Below are positions 23,662-34,161 of a stretch of DNA of 64,000 bases, one piece after another. The notes under the pieces are model-generated. The model saw only the letters and a list, made by a program, of their open reading frames with translations, was not told the origin of the DNA and did no database searches. Made by a program: the position numbers and the translations under genes. Position 1 is the stretch's first letter; each line of letters begins with the position of its first letter. The DNA comes from Parietichytrium sp. I65-24A (lineage: Eukaryota > Sar > Bigyra > Thraustochytrida > Thraustochytriidae), in contig BLSF01000004.1 in NCBI GenBank assembly GCA_012862575.1, positions 868,001 through 932,000 of the forward strand. The letters are read 5' to 3'.

Positions 23662-25501
23662 CTTGACGGATTGCCCACTGTCAGTACTGACCGTGAGTAC
23701 AGTACTGAGTACTAGGTTCTGTTTGTGTACATTTCCATCAATAGGGCGCCGCTCCTACGGAGCCGTATACGATCCTCTAGCATGCGATGCTACCGAGGAC
23801 TATGATTCCGACTATCTCAGCTCGCAAACCTTGCAGGGACGTACTGTTGCTACTGTTCTCGGTAATACCGTGCTCGGGTTGTGCACAGGACTAGTAAAGT
23901 GCATTAATGATGGACTATAAGATGGTTGCGTGGCAGCGGAACCCAAACTGAAATTGGGACATCTGTGTGCGAATATCTCATCTAGACCGAGATTGGAGAA
24001 ATCCCAGTGTGAATGCCGACTTTTACACGATCCTCCTTGTTTATGGCTTAGTTGAGACTAACAGACAGCGGGCGAAAGCACGCACAGAGATTATCAGAAA
24101 GCTCCTTAAAAATTGCCCCCGCGTGGGTGATTTCCCTGACCTTCGTGTGCTCACGCTGGTCCTAACCGTAATGGGTAGCTACTGGTAGAGACGAACCAGG
24201 ATGATGAAATCGGAGGCAAGCTCGCACGTCTCGCGTGGAAATCCAGACGGAGTGTGGTTGATATTCTCTTCACTCTCTTCCTTCATTCATCCAATCCAAC
24301 TCAACTTCCATTCTTCTGCTGGGGCACGGAACACGTTGGTTCCACGCGAGCAATTTCACGCGATAATCTTTCGCTGATAAGTGATTGTGTGCCTCCCAAC
24401 TTTTCGAGAGTGAGTGACTCACAGTCAGACAGTCGCAGACACTACTACCGGTACTCATTAGTGCCTCCCACGCAGAACAGAAGAAGAATCCCAGAGCCGC
24501 ACAACGGCGCAATGGTTTCCCATCGCTTACGCAGAGCACAATCTTCAGTTCAGAATAAAATTCAGATCTTTGACTCTTGATTCTCTTGTATTTTGATCGA
24601 TCGAAAAATTACTGAAGCTTTTGTGAGTTAAGAGGTTGAGCCTGAGCAGAACGGAACAGTTACTTTCATTGAGAGTAAAATCGCAAGGAAATGACTGTGG
24701 TGAACTGACGTTGCTTCCCGCTGCAATTGGCTTCGCCCACGTTGAAAATATCACCACTTGCAAGATGCAAGGTAAATGCAGGAGCTGACCCCCTCTAACA
24801 TTACATATCAACCCACTACACATACGGCCTTCCCTACGGAGCACACCAAGGCAAACTATAGACCTTGCTTGTCCTCTCATCTCTGCTGTCTCTCTCTCAC
24901 ACAAGCAAGCAGGTGCAATACTCTAGTCTCGCTAGAGTTGCAGCTTTTATCCAGATGTAGGCGGTCGCTAGTCGGATCCACATCCACATCCACAAAGGTA
25001 ATAAAAAATCCATCTCACAGCTTTGAGAAGCGCCAGGTGTGTTGGTACTCAGTTAGATGTAACAGTATTAGTGCCGGTGCTAGAACTGCGGAACTACATA
25101 ACTGTAGGACTGTACAGCGAGTCTTTGAGCGGTACGTAGGAGTTCGCAGAGCGGCGTGCTATCCAACTAACTATCAAACTATCTAAGTGGTATATCATTT
25201 GATGCTCGCTGTTCTAACCTGTTCTAATGAAGATCACTGTTCAATTGTATGAAGAATGAAAGAGAATGTGTGAGATTTGTGAGATGCGATGCATTCGGAT
25301 ACTGTCAGTGACTGTGAGAACATGTGAGAACTGTGAGTGCTTTTGCTTGCATTTGTGATACAGAGTAGACGGAGTAGACTCGGATTGGAGTGCGTCGTTG
25401 CGGAGTCAGTCAAGGTATCAAGGTAGCGAAAGCGTGACAGCGAGAGAGCGAAAGAGGTCGCGGAGAGCAGAAGAGAGCAGAAGAGATCATACTGAGCAAC
25501 C
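23662..25501. other. Divergent intergenic region between DPM1 and enolase
   Basis: 1.8 kb holding two promoters. Near the DPM1 ATG are a CACTGTCA motif (23676-23683) and AGTACTGA-type motifs (23684-23715). Nearer enolase is a GTCAGTGACTGTGAG stretch (about 25306-25320). Frames of 166 codons or fewer on the minus strand at 25234-25734 overlap the enolase exon and are not credible. Confidence 0.5.
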
Positions 25502-27320
25502 ATGTTGGCAAGACAAGGCCTCACAAACGTCGCCACGGCGGCCCGCCGCACCGTCTCGCAGGCGAGAAACAAGTCCACCATCACCGGAGTCAAGGCCCGC
25601 GAGGTGCTCGACAGCAGAGGCAACCCGACAGTCGAGGTGGACCTCACCACTGAAGTAAGTTCTGTTCGACCAGAGAGCCCAGAGCGCTCGGGTGATGAGA
25701 GAGCGTGCCTGCCTTCATGCAGCAATGTGTGCAAGAAAATGTGTCACTAACGAGGACCTCACGTGCGTGCTTGCGATAGGACGGACTCTTCCGCGCGATT
25801 GTCCCATCTGGAGCAAGCACCGGAGCCTACGAGGCATGCGAACTTCGCGATGGAGGCAAGCGCTACATGGGAAAGGGTGTGCTCAAGGCCGTTGAGAACG
25901 TCAACACCCAAATCGCAAAGCTTGTCAAGGGCAAGGATGTCACCGACCAGGAAGCTCTGGATCAGGCTATGCTAGATCTTGACGGAACCCCAAACAAGAC
26001 CAACCTTGGAGCTAACGCCATTCTTGGTGTGTCCATGGCTGCCGCACATGCCGGTGCTGCCGCCAAGAAGGTTCCTCTCTACCAGCACTTTGCGGACCTC
26101 GCTGGCAACACTGAGAAGACCTTCACCATGCCTACCCCTTGCTTGAACGTCATCAACGGAGGATCTCATGCTGGCAACAAGCTTGCTTTCCAGGAGTTCT
26201 TCATGATCCCTACCGTTGCAAACTCTTTCGCCGAGGCCATGCAGATCTCCACCGAGTGCTACCATGTTCTCAAGAAGGTTATCAAGGGCAAATATGGCGG
26301 AGACGCTACCCTCATTGGTGACGAAGGCGGCTTCGCTCCTCCTTGCGATGGTAAGTTTCTTGTTCCTACATGCTTGTAAAAGCGTCGTGTTTCTTGAAGG
26401 TAGCCACCGGGATGCTGAGCATTTCCTAACTTGAACTTTACACGTCGCCGCGAACAGCAACCCAGGGCCTCGAGCTCCTCATGCAGGCTATCAAGGAAGC
26501 TGGCCACGAGGGCAAGGTAGTTGTCGGTCTCGATGTTGCTAGCTCCGAGTTCAAGGTGAAGGGCGAGAACAAATACGATCTTGACTTCAAGACCAAGGGC
26601 GCTGACAAGGACAAGAGCGCAATCATCTCTGGTGAGGAGCTCATGGACTACTACCAGACCCTCTGCCGCAAGTACCCAATCGTCACCATTGAGGATGCAT
26701 TCGATGAGGACGACTGGGGCAACTGGTCAAAATTTGTCGCCAAGATGGAGAACAAGATCCAGATCGTCGGTGATGATCTTACCGTGACCAACATGTCCAA
26801 GATTCAGAAGGCAATTGACACCAAGGCTGCTAACGCACTCCTTCTCAAGGTCAACCAGATCGGCTCGATCACCGAGTCCATCAACGCTGTCAAGCTCTCC
26901 AAGCAGAATGGATGGGGAGTCATGACCAGCCACCGCAGTAAGTTTGAAGAGGTAGTCGGTTGTGTGATCTAAGATCTCTGGATGTTGCACTAATTCACGT
27001 CCTCATTTTGGCTTTAACGTTTGTACAGGTGGAGAGACCGAAGACACCACCATCGCTGATCTTGCAGTCGGTCTTTGCACCGGAGAGATCAAGGCCGGAG
27101 CTCCAGCTCGCTCTGAGCGCACTGTAAGTTATTCCCGGCGCTCGATCGCCTCTTCTTCACTCTCACATACAATATGTCTCAAACTAACCTCTTCCTTCCT
27201 TTTCCTTTGTGACTCGACCAGGCCAAATACAACCGCATTTTGCGCATCGAGGAGGAGCTCGGCAGCCGTGCTGTGTACGCTGGAGCCGAATTCCGTACTC
27301 CATCTTGGATGGCAAAGTAG
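25502..27320 (+). CDS. ENO: Enolase with N-terminal mitochondrial-type leader
   Basis: Converts 2-phosphoglycerate to phosphoenolpyruvate. Five exons: 25502-25654, 25780-26350, 26458-26937, 27029-27123, 27222-27320; introns of 125, 107, 91 and 98 bases, all with GTAAGT donors. The product is 465 residues. It opens with about 25 residues ([20 protein letters not shown]...) rich in Arg, Ala, Ser and Thr with no acidic residue, before the canonical start [22 protein letters not shown]. This looks like a mitochondrial presequence and fits the mitochondrial lower glycolysis known in stramenopiles. Active-site elements are intact: SGASTG loop, [25 protein letters not shown] (catalytic Lys) and SHRSGETED. 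It ends [14 protein letters not shown]. Codon use favours C-ending codons, as expected of a highly expressed gene. Confidence 0.96.
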
Positions 27321-28453
27321 ATCTGGTCCCTTTGATCTTCGCGAAGACAAGAAGCTTCCTCGAATGGATCCGTTGGATGATGCATTCCACGATCAAGGGT
27401 TGGCACCCAGTGCAGCCCAGTACTACAAACGGATAGCCAAGCTACTTGAGTATGGACTTAAAAAAACTTTTAACAGATACAAACGATTCAGCAAGAAACA
27501 TATCATTTCCTCTCGCGCTACTCGCGATCGTGATTTCATTTGGATTGACGGTGAGCATTTCAAGATCTCGAGAGAGATCACCCAAGCGGCCCAGCTACCA
27601 CTATAAATGGCGTTAGCAGTAAACTCATCAATGCACCATTTTCACTCTCGCTTCACACTGCTCTCATGGATAGTCGGGAGCCTGCAGCAAAAGGCGGCAC
27701 GGCACCGGCACTTACACAGAGCCTCCACACTCGGAGACAGCGCGTGGCAAATCGGCAGCCAATGCATTGCGAGCTGCTTTCAAATTGAACTGCTCATCAA
27801 CTCACCAGAGTCCATAAAGTCGTTTCTCACACAATTTCCGAACAGGCGCAAAGTCTTGCCTGAAGTTCATTAGCTATGTCCATAGCCATGGCTAGCGCGG
27901 GTGTTAGTGGAGCTGATTGATCCGTTGCGGAAGCTCGTGGCCAAATGCTCGTCTGCAAACAGAATAGCGGCGAGCAGGGAAGGAATGCAAGCAAGATCCG
28001 TAGGAGAGAAAGAAGGAAAGAAAGAAAGAATAAAGCAGTGAGTGAGTGAGTGAGTGAGAGAGAGAGAGAGAAAGAGCGGTTCCGTGGAATAGAATTGTAC
28101 GAGTGAAAGTGGCTGGGACCGCATAAGCAGACTGGACGCCAGTAGCCAGCCACCTATCGACCTGTCGACCTGTTGACCTATCGACCTATCGTGAATCTGT
28201 GAGAGTGGTTGAGAGAGAAGGAGACACGAGCAAGTGGATGCCGGCAGACCCCGCTTCCAAAGCTAGCACGGCACTGTCAGTTTGGTGAGTTCCACATCGA
28301 CTCTGCGCTGAGCAGGACAAGTTGGAAGACAGATCGGAGAGGTCACGGAGAGCGGAGCACAGCACGAGCAGGGCAAGCAAACGACTGTTCGGTTGAGTCT
28401 GACCGGCGACGAAGCGAGGTATTCGGGAATCCAAAGAGTGACAGAAAGGAAAA
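27321..28453. other. Intergenic between enolase and PACRG
   Basis: 1.1 kb holding the enolase 3' end and the PACRG promoter. It contains a GTGA then GA microsatellite (28037-28071), GACCTATC-type repeats (28150-28190) and a CACTGTCA motif (28272-28279), 175 bases before the PACRG ATG. No gene seen. Confidence 0.5.
28037..28071 (+). repeat. GTGA/GA microsatellite
   Basis: Five or so GTGA units followed by a GA run in the enolase-PACRG spacer. Confidence 0.85.
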
Positions 28454-29481
28454 ATGCCACAGTCCGACGTGAAGCGCCCAAACTACCGTCTCACGGAGAA
28501 GCAGAACCTTCACGTGGCAACCGGATCGCCATTCGATCGGACGACGCATGTGGCGACTGCCATTCGTGACGGCCCGCGGTTGGAAGAGAAGGAGATTGAC
28601 GTGAGCGCCTTTAGTTATGAGAGGAAGGTTGCAAAGCCTGCCACAAGTACGTTCCTCCGCAAGAACGAGGGAACTGGCGGCCGTAGCGGGAAAGAAGCTC
28701 GTGACATCGTCAGCACCAGGCTCTCGCGTGCCGACGAGGATGGTGACGACGCCGCTGTGAAGAACAAAAAGTTCAACGCTTTCACGAAGCGCTCCAATCC
28801 ACCAAACACCGAGTTTCGCCGATTTTACGAGCGAGCAGACTTGCCAGTGAACGTGGACCAGAATGGGTCAATCCCTAAAATCGCCTGGAAGCTTCCAGTA
28901 GAAGGCCTCGACTACCATCACTACTTGCCGCTGTTCTTTGACGGCCTCAGGGAGACTGAGCTTCCATACTGCTTCCTTGCGGAAGAGGGCGTCAAGGACA
29001 TGATCTCCGTGGGTGGACGCAAGATCTTGCCAGTAAGTTGCTATTCCTCTTGATTTGTGTGAATATTTCTATTTTTTGTGCGAATGCAAGTACAGTACTA
29101 ACGCCGAGGTGTCATATGCAACAGGTCATCCCACAGCTGATCATTCCCATCAAGACTGCTCTGGCCACGCGGGACCCAAAAGTCATGGTCAGAGTCATTC
29201 GTGTGCTACAGGCACTCGTTGTTGCAGACGTGGGCCAAGAAGGCGGCGGTATGATTGGTCAGGCTCTGGTGCCATACTACCGCCAAATCCTCCCAGTGTT
29301 CAATATCTTCAAAGGAATGAACAAAAACCTCGGCGACGCAATTGATTATTCTCAGCAACGTAACGACAACCTTGGCGACCTCATTCAGCAGACCTTGGAG
29401 CTATTTGAAAGATACGGTGGTGAAGATGCATTCGTCAACATCAAGTATATTGTCCCAACCTACGAGAGTTGCTTCCCATAA
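28454..29481 (+). CDS. PACRG: Parkin co-regulated gene protein homolog (axonemal inner-junction protein)
   Basis: PACRG sits at the inner junction between A and B tubules of ciliary doublet microtubules. Two exons, 28454-29032 and 29125-29481, with a 92-base intron (GTAAGT/CAG) in phase 0, give 311 residues. The C-terminal two thirds match the family strongly: [60 protein letters not shown] and a C-terminus ending VPTYESCFP. The N-terminal about 120 residues are charged and variable, as usual. Its presence implies a flagellated stage such as zoospores. It is convergent with the next gene, 150 bases apart. Confidence 0.96.
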
Positions 29482-29631
29482 ATCACGCCCGTCGTTCAAA
29501 ACTTTGGCGCACTGTATTCTGTTTGATAGGCACTCATCCGTTGTCGATCGCTTTAGCCCGCTACCTCTTTAAAAGAAAGAACATCATGAGTTTTACTGTT
29601 TCACAAAAGTGCTTTTCTTTCTAGCACTTGC

Positions 29632-30744
29632 TCAGGCGTCCGGCACGTGTAAGCCTCGGCCCCTGAGATAGTCGTCATTGAACAGCTTTGTAAGTTCTCT
29701 TGAACCGCTACCACAGATCACCGTTACGATGACATGTCCAGGGCCAAGCTTTTTGGCGACTTGGTGCGCGGCATAAATGTTGAGTGAAGAGGAACTCCCA
29801 ACGAACAAGCCATCGTCACGCAAGAGACGGCGAGACATCTGCACAAGCTCATCGTCGGAGACGCGAATTGCTCGATCAATGTGCTCTAGACCAGCAGAGA
29901 AGTTTGCAGTGAGCCGGTCGATGCCGATTCCTTCGGCTATTGTGTCATCGCGGTGTCGACGAACACGGCGCTCAGCCTGCTCGCTCGTGTATAGGACGCC
30001 GCTGTTGACCTTATGAAAGAGGCTGGACCCCTGAGGGTCCGCAAGCACCACCTGCACGCCTGGTTTCCTGGACTTCAGATATGCACCAACGCCAGCGATC
30101 GTCCCACCTGTCCCGGCAGACATGACAAAAGCGTCCAGGTTTCCTTGCACAGCGGTCCATATTTCTGGACCAGTGTGAAGATAGTGCGCTCGAAAGTTGG
30201 CCAAATTTTCGAATTGATTTGCGAAAAAGCCGCCCTCCATTTCTTCTGCGATTTTCTTAGCAACCTTGACGTAGTGACCGTCGTTGACAATACTCGCAGG
30301 CCGCACCAGCTCCACCACCGCTCCGAGTTTCGCAAGAAGCTCTCTCTTTTCCATCGCTTGGTCGTCCGGCATGACAATAATACACTTGTACCCCTTCGAG
30401 CGAGCCACTTGAGCGAGACTGATACCAGTGCTTCCAGATGTGCCCTCCACAATCGTTCCTCCCGGACCAAGTTCCCCTGAAGCTTCTGCCTCCAGCACGA
30501 TATTCTTTGCGATGCGGTCCTTGCTACTCCCGCCAGGGTTGAGGTACTCGCATTTGCACAGGATCTCGCAGCCCGTCTCGTCGCTCAGGCTGTTGATGCG
30601 CACCATGGGCGTCTGCCCCACAAGGCCCGTAAACCCATCGCGCACTTGCGCCACGCGTTTCCTTCTGCTCCACTGCACCAGCCACAGACCATACACCACT
30701 GCGGCGCCAACCGCCCCGAAACCACACGCTCGCCACAGCCCCAT
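29632..30744 (-). CDS. Cysteine synthase / cystathionine beta-synthase-like PLP enzyme with N-terminal membrane anchor
   Basis: 370 residues, no intron. Fold type II PLP enzyme: PLP lysine in NPGGSSKDRIAKN (Lys75), substrate loop EGTSGSTG (about 99-106), glycine loop SAGTGGTIAG, and a C-terminal SSSSLN and CGSGSRE. A hydrophobic segment at about 8-25 followed by RRKR suggests a signal anchor, as in the fungal outer-mitochondrial-membrane cysteine synthase-like group. No CBS regulatory domains and no haem-binding N-terminus are present, so O-acetylserine/cysteine-type chemistry is more likely than cystathionine synthesis; the substrate cannot be fixed from sequence. The start is the first ATG. 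Confidence 0.88.
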   Translation of the reverse strand: MGLWRACGFGAVGAAVVYGLWLVQWSRRKRVAQVRDGFTGLVGQTPMVRINSLSDETGCEILCKCEYLNPGGSSKDRIAKNIVLEAEASGELGPGGTIVEGTSGSTGISLAQVARSKGYKCIIVMPDDQAMEKRELLAKLGAVVELVRPASIVNDGHYVKVAKKIAEEMEGGFFANQFENLANFRAHYLHTGPEIWTAVQGNLDAFVMSAGTGGTIAGVGAYLKSRKPGVQVVLADPQGSSLFHKVNSGVLYTSEQAERRVRRHRDDTIAEGIGIDRLTANFSAGLEHIDRAIRVSDDELVQMSRRLLRDDGLFVGSSSSLNIYAAHQVAKKLGPGHVIVTVICGSGSRELTKLFNDDYLRGRGLHVPDA

Positions 30745-31886
30745 CTCCGCGCCGCTACCCTTTCCCCTTTCTTCCCCTCCTCACTCGAAAGGTTCGGCTG
30801 TACGCTGTCCGCTGTACGATATCCGCTGTACGATATCCGCTGTAAGATGTACGATGTACGATGTACGATGTCCTCCTCCGGCCCCTGTGTGTCAGCGCTG
30901 CGCTAGCGTTGTCTGAGTTGAACTGTGTGAGAGAGTGCTCCTATGATCCCGGTCGAGAGAGAGCGATCGTCATCCCCGAGTCCAACTTCCAACGTCACAC
31001 GTCACACGTCACACGTCACACGTCCTAAGACCCCAGCGACCCTTCTGATCCCATTCGCTATTCGCTGTATTCGCTGTATTCGCTGTATTCGCTGTATTCG
31101 CTGTATTCGCTGTATTCGCTGTATTCGCTGTATTCGCTGTATTCGCTGTATTCGCTGTATTCGCTGTATTCGCTGTCGCGTTCGCTCGGCCACTCGCGCG
31201 TTTGACATCGTTTGACGCTAGTTTACTCTTCCGTATCATCGATTTCGTTCCCCACGCAGGCTGCCTCGCCTCGGTTATGCTTTTCCCCCTACAATTTCCC
31301 AAACTACTTTAATACTGAGCTTGCGATTTGGGTTCCGCACAGTGGCGCTAATCCTCGCTATCCAGCCGCTATGCTGCGCTCTCTACTAGTTGCCTAGAGT
31401 GCGATATGGACGCTAGTGGTGCAATAGACGTTATTAGCGTGGCGTAGTGGGTCTACTCAATGATTAGACTACCACGGGGTAGTGCGAGAGTAGCCGTGCC
31501 TAAGCCAAGTTGGGTGGACGGAGTTCAAGGTGAAAATTATGAGAAGTGGTCCAAGACTAAGGTGGAATGGAAGAATTAATAATTAATGTGTTACCGGTAG
31601 TGGAATGTAATTAAAGTTATTGGTGTTATTGGAATGGAATGGAAATGGGTGATGGATGTGATGGATGATAGGTGATGGTGATGGAGATGGAGATGATGGT
31701 GGCTAACAGGTGGCTCAGCTATGCTCAGCTCATGGTGGCCAACTCCAACTCCGCAAGCAAGCTGAAGAGTCTGAAAAGACAACAGCGCAAGACACACGCC
31801 CCACACGCCCCCAAGCGACGCTGCCGGGTCTGCGGAGGGCTTCCGAGGACGAGAGCGAGCGCTGAAGGAGAGAGACGGACCAAACC
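30745..31886. other. Divergent intergenic region rich in tandem repeats
   Basis: 1.1 kb between the PLP enzyme and the RPA34-like gene. Contents: GTACGATATCC/GATGTAC units (about 30797-30871), a seven-base ACACGTC repeat (about 30990-31024), a 13-copy nine-base minisatellite (31060-31176), and GATGGA-type repeats (about 31640-31700). No gene. Confidence 0.6.
31060..31176 (+). repeat. Nine-base minisatellite, 13 copies of ATTCGCTGT
   Basis: Thirteen perfect or near-perfect tandem ATTCGCTGT units. The unit length is a multiple of three and lacks stops, so it produces spurious open frames on both strands. Confidence 0.95.
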
Positions 31887-32678
31887 ATGGGCCAGGTGGA
31901 ATACGACGGAGACTTGCAGATCAACGCCTCCAAGTGGGAGGCGGTGGACACAGTCAAGTTCTCCGGCCCTGCCGCTGACGAGGAGCTGTGGATTGTCCGC
32001 GTCCCGTTTGACTTTGATGCCGAGCTGCTGAACGGGAAATCGCTGGACGCCAAAGGTGGACTATCGTTTTCCTCCGAGGACGGACAAATGTTTAAATGCG
32101 AGCAAGAAAATTCAGCGTCTGAATCCTCACAGCTGCGCTGTCTTGTGCGGTCTGGGGGGGCCAAAAATGGTCTGTCCCGCGGGCCAGCCGTCTCGCGCTC
32201 ATTCTGCATTACCGCACATCACCAGGAAGACGGCAGCAACGAAAACGGGATGGACGACCTGCTCGAACGAAATCGGAAGGTGGCAGAGCTGATCAGCAAA
32301 CTGAAATCTCCAAAGCGCCCACAAATCACCCTGACCACATGTTATCGCCACCTTGGAGAAGGGAAGAGCGCCGATCGGCCTGAGGCAACTACTGTATCCA
32401 AAAAACGGCAGAGGTCCTCGGACGATTCCGGCGACAAGGCAGCGAAGGAATCCTCTCTTAGCGACAAGAGCAAAAGTGATCACCGTCGCAAAAGCAGCAG
32501 CAGCAGCTCCAAAGACAAGTCCTCGTCCTCGAAATCGTCCAGCAGGAAGTCTGTTTCGCACGATAATGAGAAGACGTCCCGAGATAAGACCAAAGATCGC
32601 AGCGAGTCAAAGCAGAAGAAGAAGGACAAGGACTCAAAAAAATCTTCCTCTTCGAAGAGAAGGAAAGGTGACGAGTAG
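31887..32678 (+). CDS. Possible RNA polymerase I subunit RPA34-like protein with Lys/Ser-rich tail
   Basis: 263 residues from an ATG (MGQVEYDGDL), no intron. Residues about 15-75 (KFSGPAADEELWIVRVPFDFDAELLNGKSL) resemble the core of RPA34/PAF49: a short beta strand, an 'elwlirlP' segment, then a Leu-x-Gly step. The last 90 residues are a basic Lys/Ser/Asp tail, also usual for that family and for nucleolar proteins. The match is weak and short, so the product call is tentative; a generic nuclear protein with a basic tail is the alternative. Convergent with DJ-1, only 42 bases apart. Confidence 0.55.
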   Translation: MGQVEYDGDLQINASKWEAVDTVKFSGPAADEELWIVRVPFDFDAELLNGKSLDAKGGLSFSSEDGQMFKCEQENSASESSQLRCLVRSGGAKNGLSRGPAVSRSFCITAHHQEDGSNENGMDDLLERNRKVAELISKLKSPKRPQITLTTCYRHLGEGKSADRPEATTVSKKRQRSSDDSGDKAAKESSLSDKSKSDHRRKSSSSSSKDKSSSSKSSSRKSVSHDNEKTSRDKTKDRSESKQKKKDKDSKKSSSSKRRKGDE

Positions 32679-32720
32679 GTGTAGATTTGCGTCTCTCTTC
32701 TTTCTCTTTTGTTCGTTCGT

Positions 32721-33588
32721 TTACAAGTGAGTTATCATCGGGCTTGCCACCTTTTGCTCGTGCTCTTTTCCGTAGAGTAACTCAACCAGCTTGAGGCTGA
32801 ACTCGATTGCGGTCCCGGGCCCACGGCTGGTGACGACTCTCTGGCTTTGATCGACCACAACTCTGTCCTCTTTGCAACCCTCTTGGAGTTGGTTGGCAAA
32901 TCCAGGGTGGCAAGTTGCAGGCTTGCCTTTCAAGACCCCAAGCGGCTCAAGAACAACAGCCGGGGCTGCACATATTGCTGCCACGATTGCATTGCTCTCA
33001 TCACGAGCATGCTCCTGAATCATTTTACCCAAAATCTCGCTCTTCGAGTTTATGTATCGACAAACAATTTTTACGTCACCAGCTTTTCAAAATTAGTCGA
33101 CAATTTAACCTGCCGCCACTCAACGGTCTCGGGGATCGGGCTCTGTTGTAACTTACTTCACTCAAGTGTTTGGCCCCTGGCATCCCTCTTCGTGCGCAGA
33201 GAACATCCATCTGTCAGAATGACCTCACGCGATCAACGTCAAACTGCCCAGCGACCTTGCAAATTACAAATACTTACCCTGGGCAAGCAATCAGGTCAAA
33301 TGTGTCCTTTTGGAAGGCTTCGATCAGCCCGTCCGCCACTATTTTTACTTTTCTCGAGCAAACAACTTGCTCACTTCCGCTTACGCTCGCCACAGACACC
33401 TGTGCGCCAGCGCGTCGCAGAATGTCAACAATCGCAATCGCTTCGAGCTCCTGCCATTTAAATAGACAAAGGCGATATTGGTCAGAACTGCACATCTGTC
33501 GGACTAGCCCAATTTACCTGGAGCGCAAACTCACCTCCGTCCCGTCTGCCACGGGCACCAAGACCTTCTTGACGCTCTCAGAGTCCAT
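32721..33588 (-). CDS. PARK7: DJ-1/PARK7 family protein
   Basis: Redox-responsive DJ-1 superfamily protein (protective glyoxalase/deglycase-type activity reported for the family). Four exons by GT-AG and homology: 33588-33535, 33450-33278, 33187-33157 and 33041-32721, giving 192 residues; human DJ-1 has 189. The joins give GTEELEAIAIVDILRRAG (conserved Glu), then CPGGMPGAKHLSE, then IVAAICAAPAVVLEPLG with the reactive Cys, then TSRGPGTAIEFSLKLVE. Exon 3 is only 31 bases. Two acceptors are plain AAG, less certain than the rest. The C-terminus, with ATCHPGF, resembles plant and bacterial relatives as much as animal ones. Confidence 0.92.
33157..33187 (-). other. PARK7: 31-base internal exon of DJ-1
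   Basis: It supplies the residues GMPGAKHLSE between exons 2 and 4 and is required to restore the PGG-x-x-GA motif of the family. It is flanked by an AAG acceptor and a GTAAGT donor. It is too short to be found by reading-frame length alone. Confidence 0.8.
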
Positions 33589-34161
33589 CCTCAACAGTCG
33601 CTCCTCCAGAGAACAACGACTGCTACCTTCCGCGGCTCTTGGTTCCCCGTCCCTCCACGCCTCCACGCTCCCCCTCTGGCCCTTTTCACCAGTGTACAAT
33701 GTACAACGCCCAAGGTACACGTGTACGTACGTACGTACGTGTACAACGCGCAACGAATAGCACACACAAAACAAGGTTGCCGCGGACCCCGAGCGTCCCA
33801 CTGCGTCCCACTTGGCCGTCCGTATCTTGGCCCTTGAGGATACTCGAGGAGTCTGAGGAGTCTGAGATACTCGAGGGTTGCCGGTACTCGATCTGGTACC
33901 AACACTGGTACTGACAGTGAGGAAGGAAGAGTTGGAGAGCTTCGAGCACGTCGCGCAGGAGGTGCGCGTTCTGGGATCTGGGTTCTGAGTTCTGGGTTCT
34001 GGGTTCTGGGATCTGGGAGGATCAGGCTGTAGCTAGCAAGCTCTGCACTCGGCAGGAGACCGTCTGGGTCAACCTGGACATGATAGAATCTGGGTAGAAC
34101 AAACTGAGGAGGTGACAGGCGAGACGAGCAGCTCTAAGAAGCAGCACTGGCTCGGGCAAGA
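33589..34161. other. Divergent promoter region between DJ-1 and ankyrin gene
   Basis: 573 bases. It contains a TACG tetramer run (about 33718-33743), GAGTCTGAG repeats (33838-33862), GGTACT motifs and a TGACAGTGA (33888-33920), and TTCTGGG repeats (about 33967-34018). No gene. Confidence 0.55.

Noticed and set aside
25234-25734. 166-codon minus-strand frame across the enolase start
   Set aside because: It overlaps the first enolase exon antisense and is low complexity (Ser/Thr/His) over the promoter repeats.
31002-31302. Open frames encoding Ile-Arg-Cys or Asn-Thr-Ala tripeptide repeats, and a CRISPR-like look
   Set aside because: They arise from a nine-base tandem repeat without spacers, so this is a minisatellite, neither a gene nor a CRISPR array.
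28454-33588. PACRG and DJ-1/PARK7, both named from Parkinson's disease genetics, within 5 kb
   Set aside because: The names reflect human disease loci. PACRG is an axonemal protein and DJ-1 a redox protein; there is no reason to infer a functional cluster.
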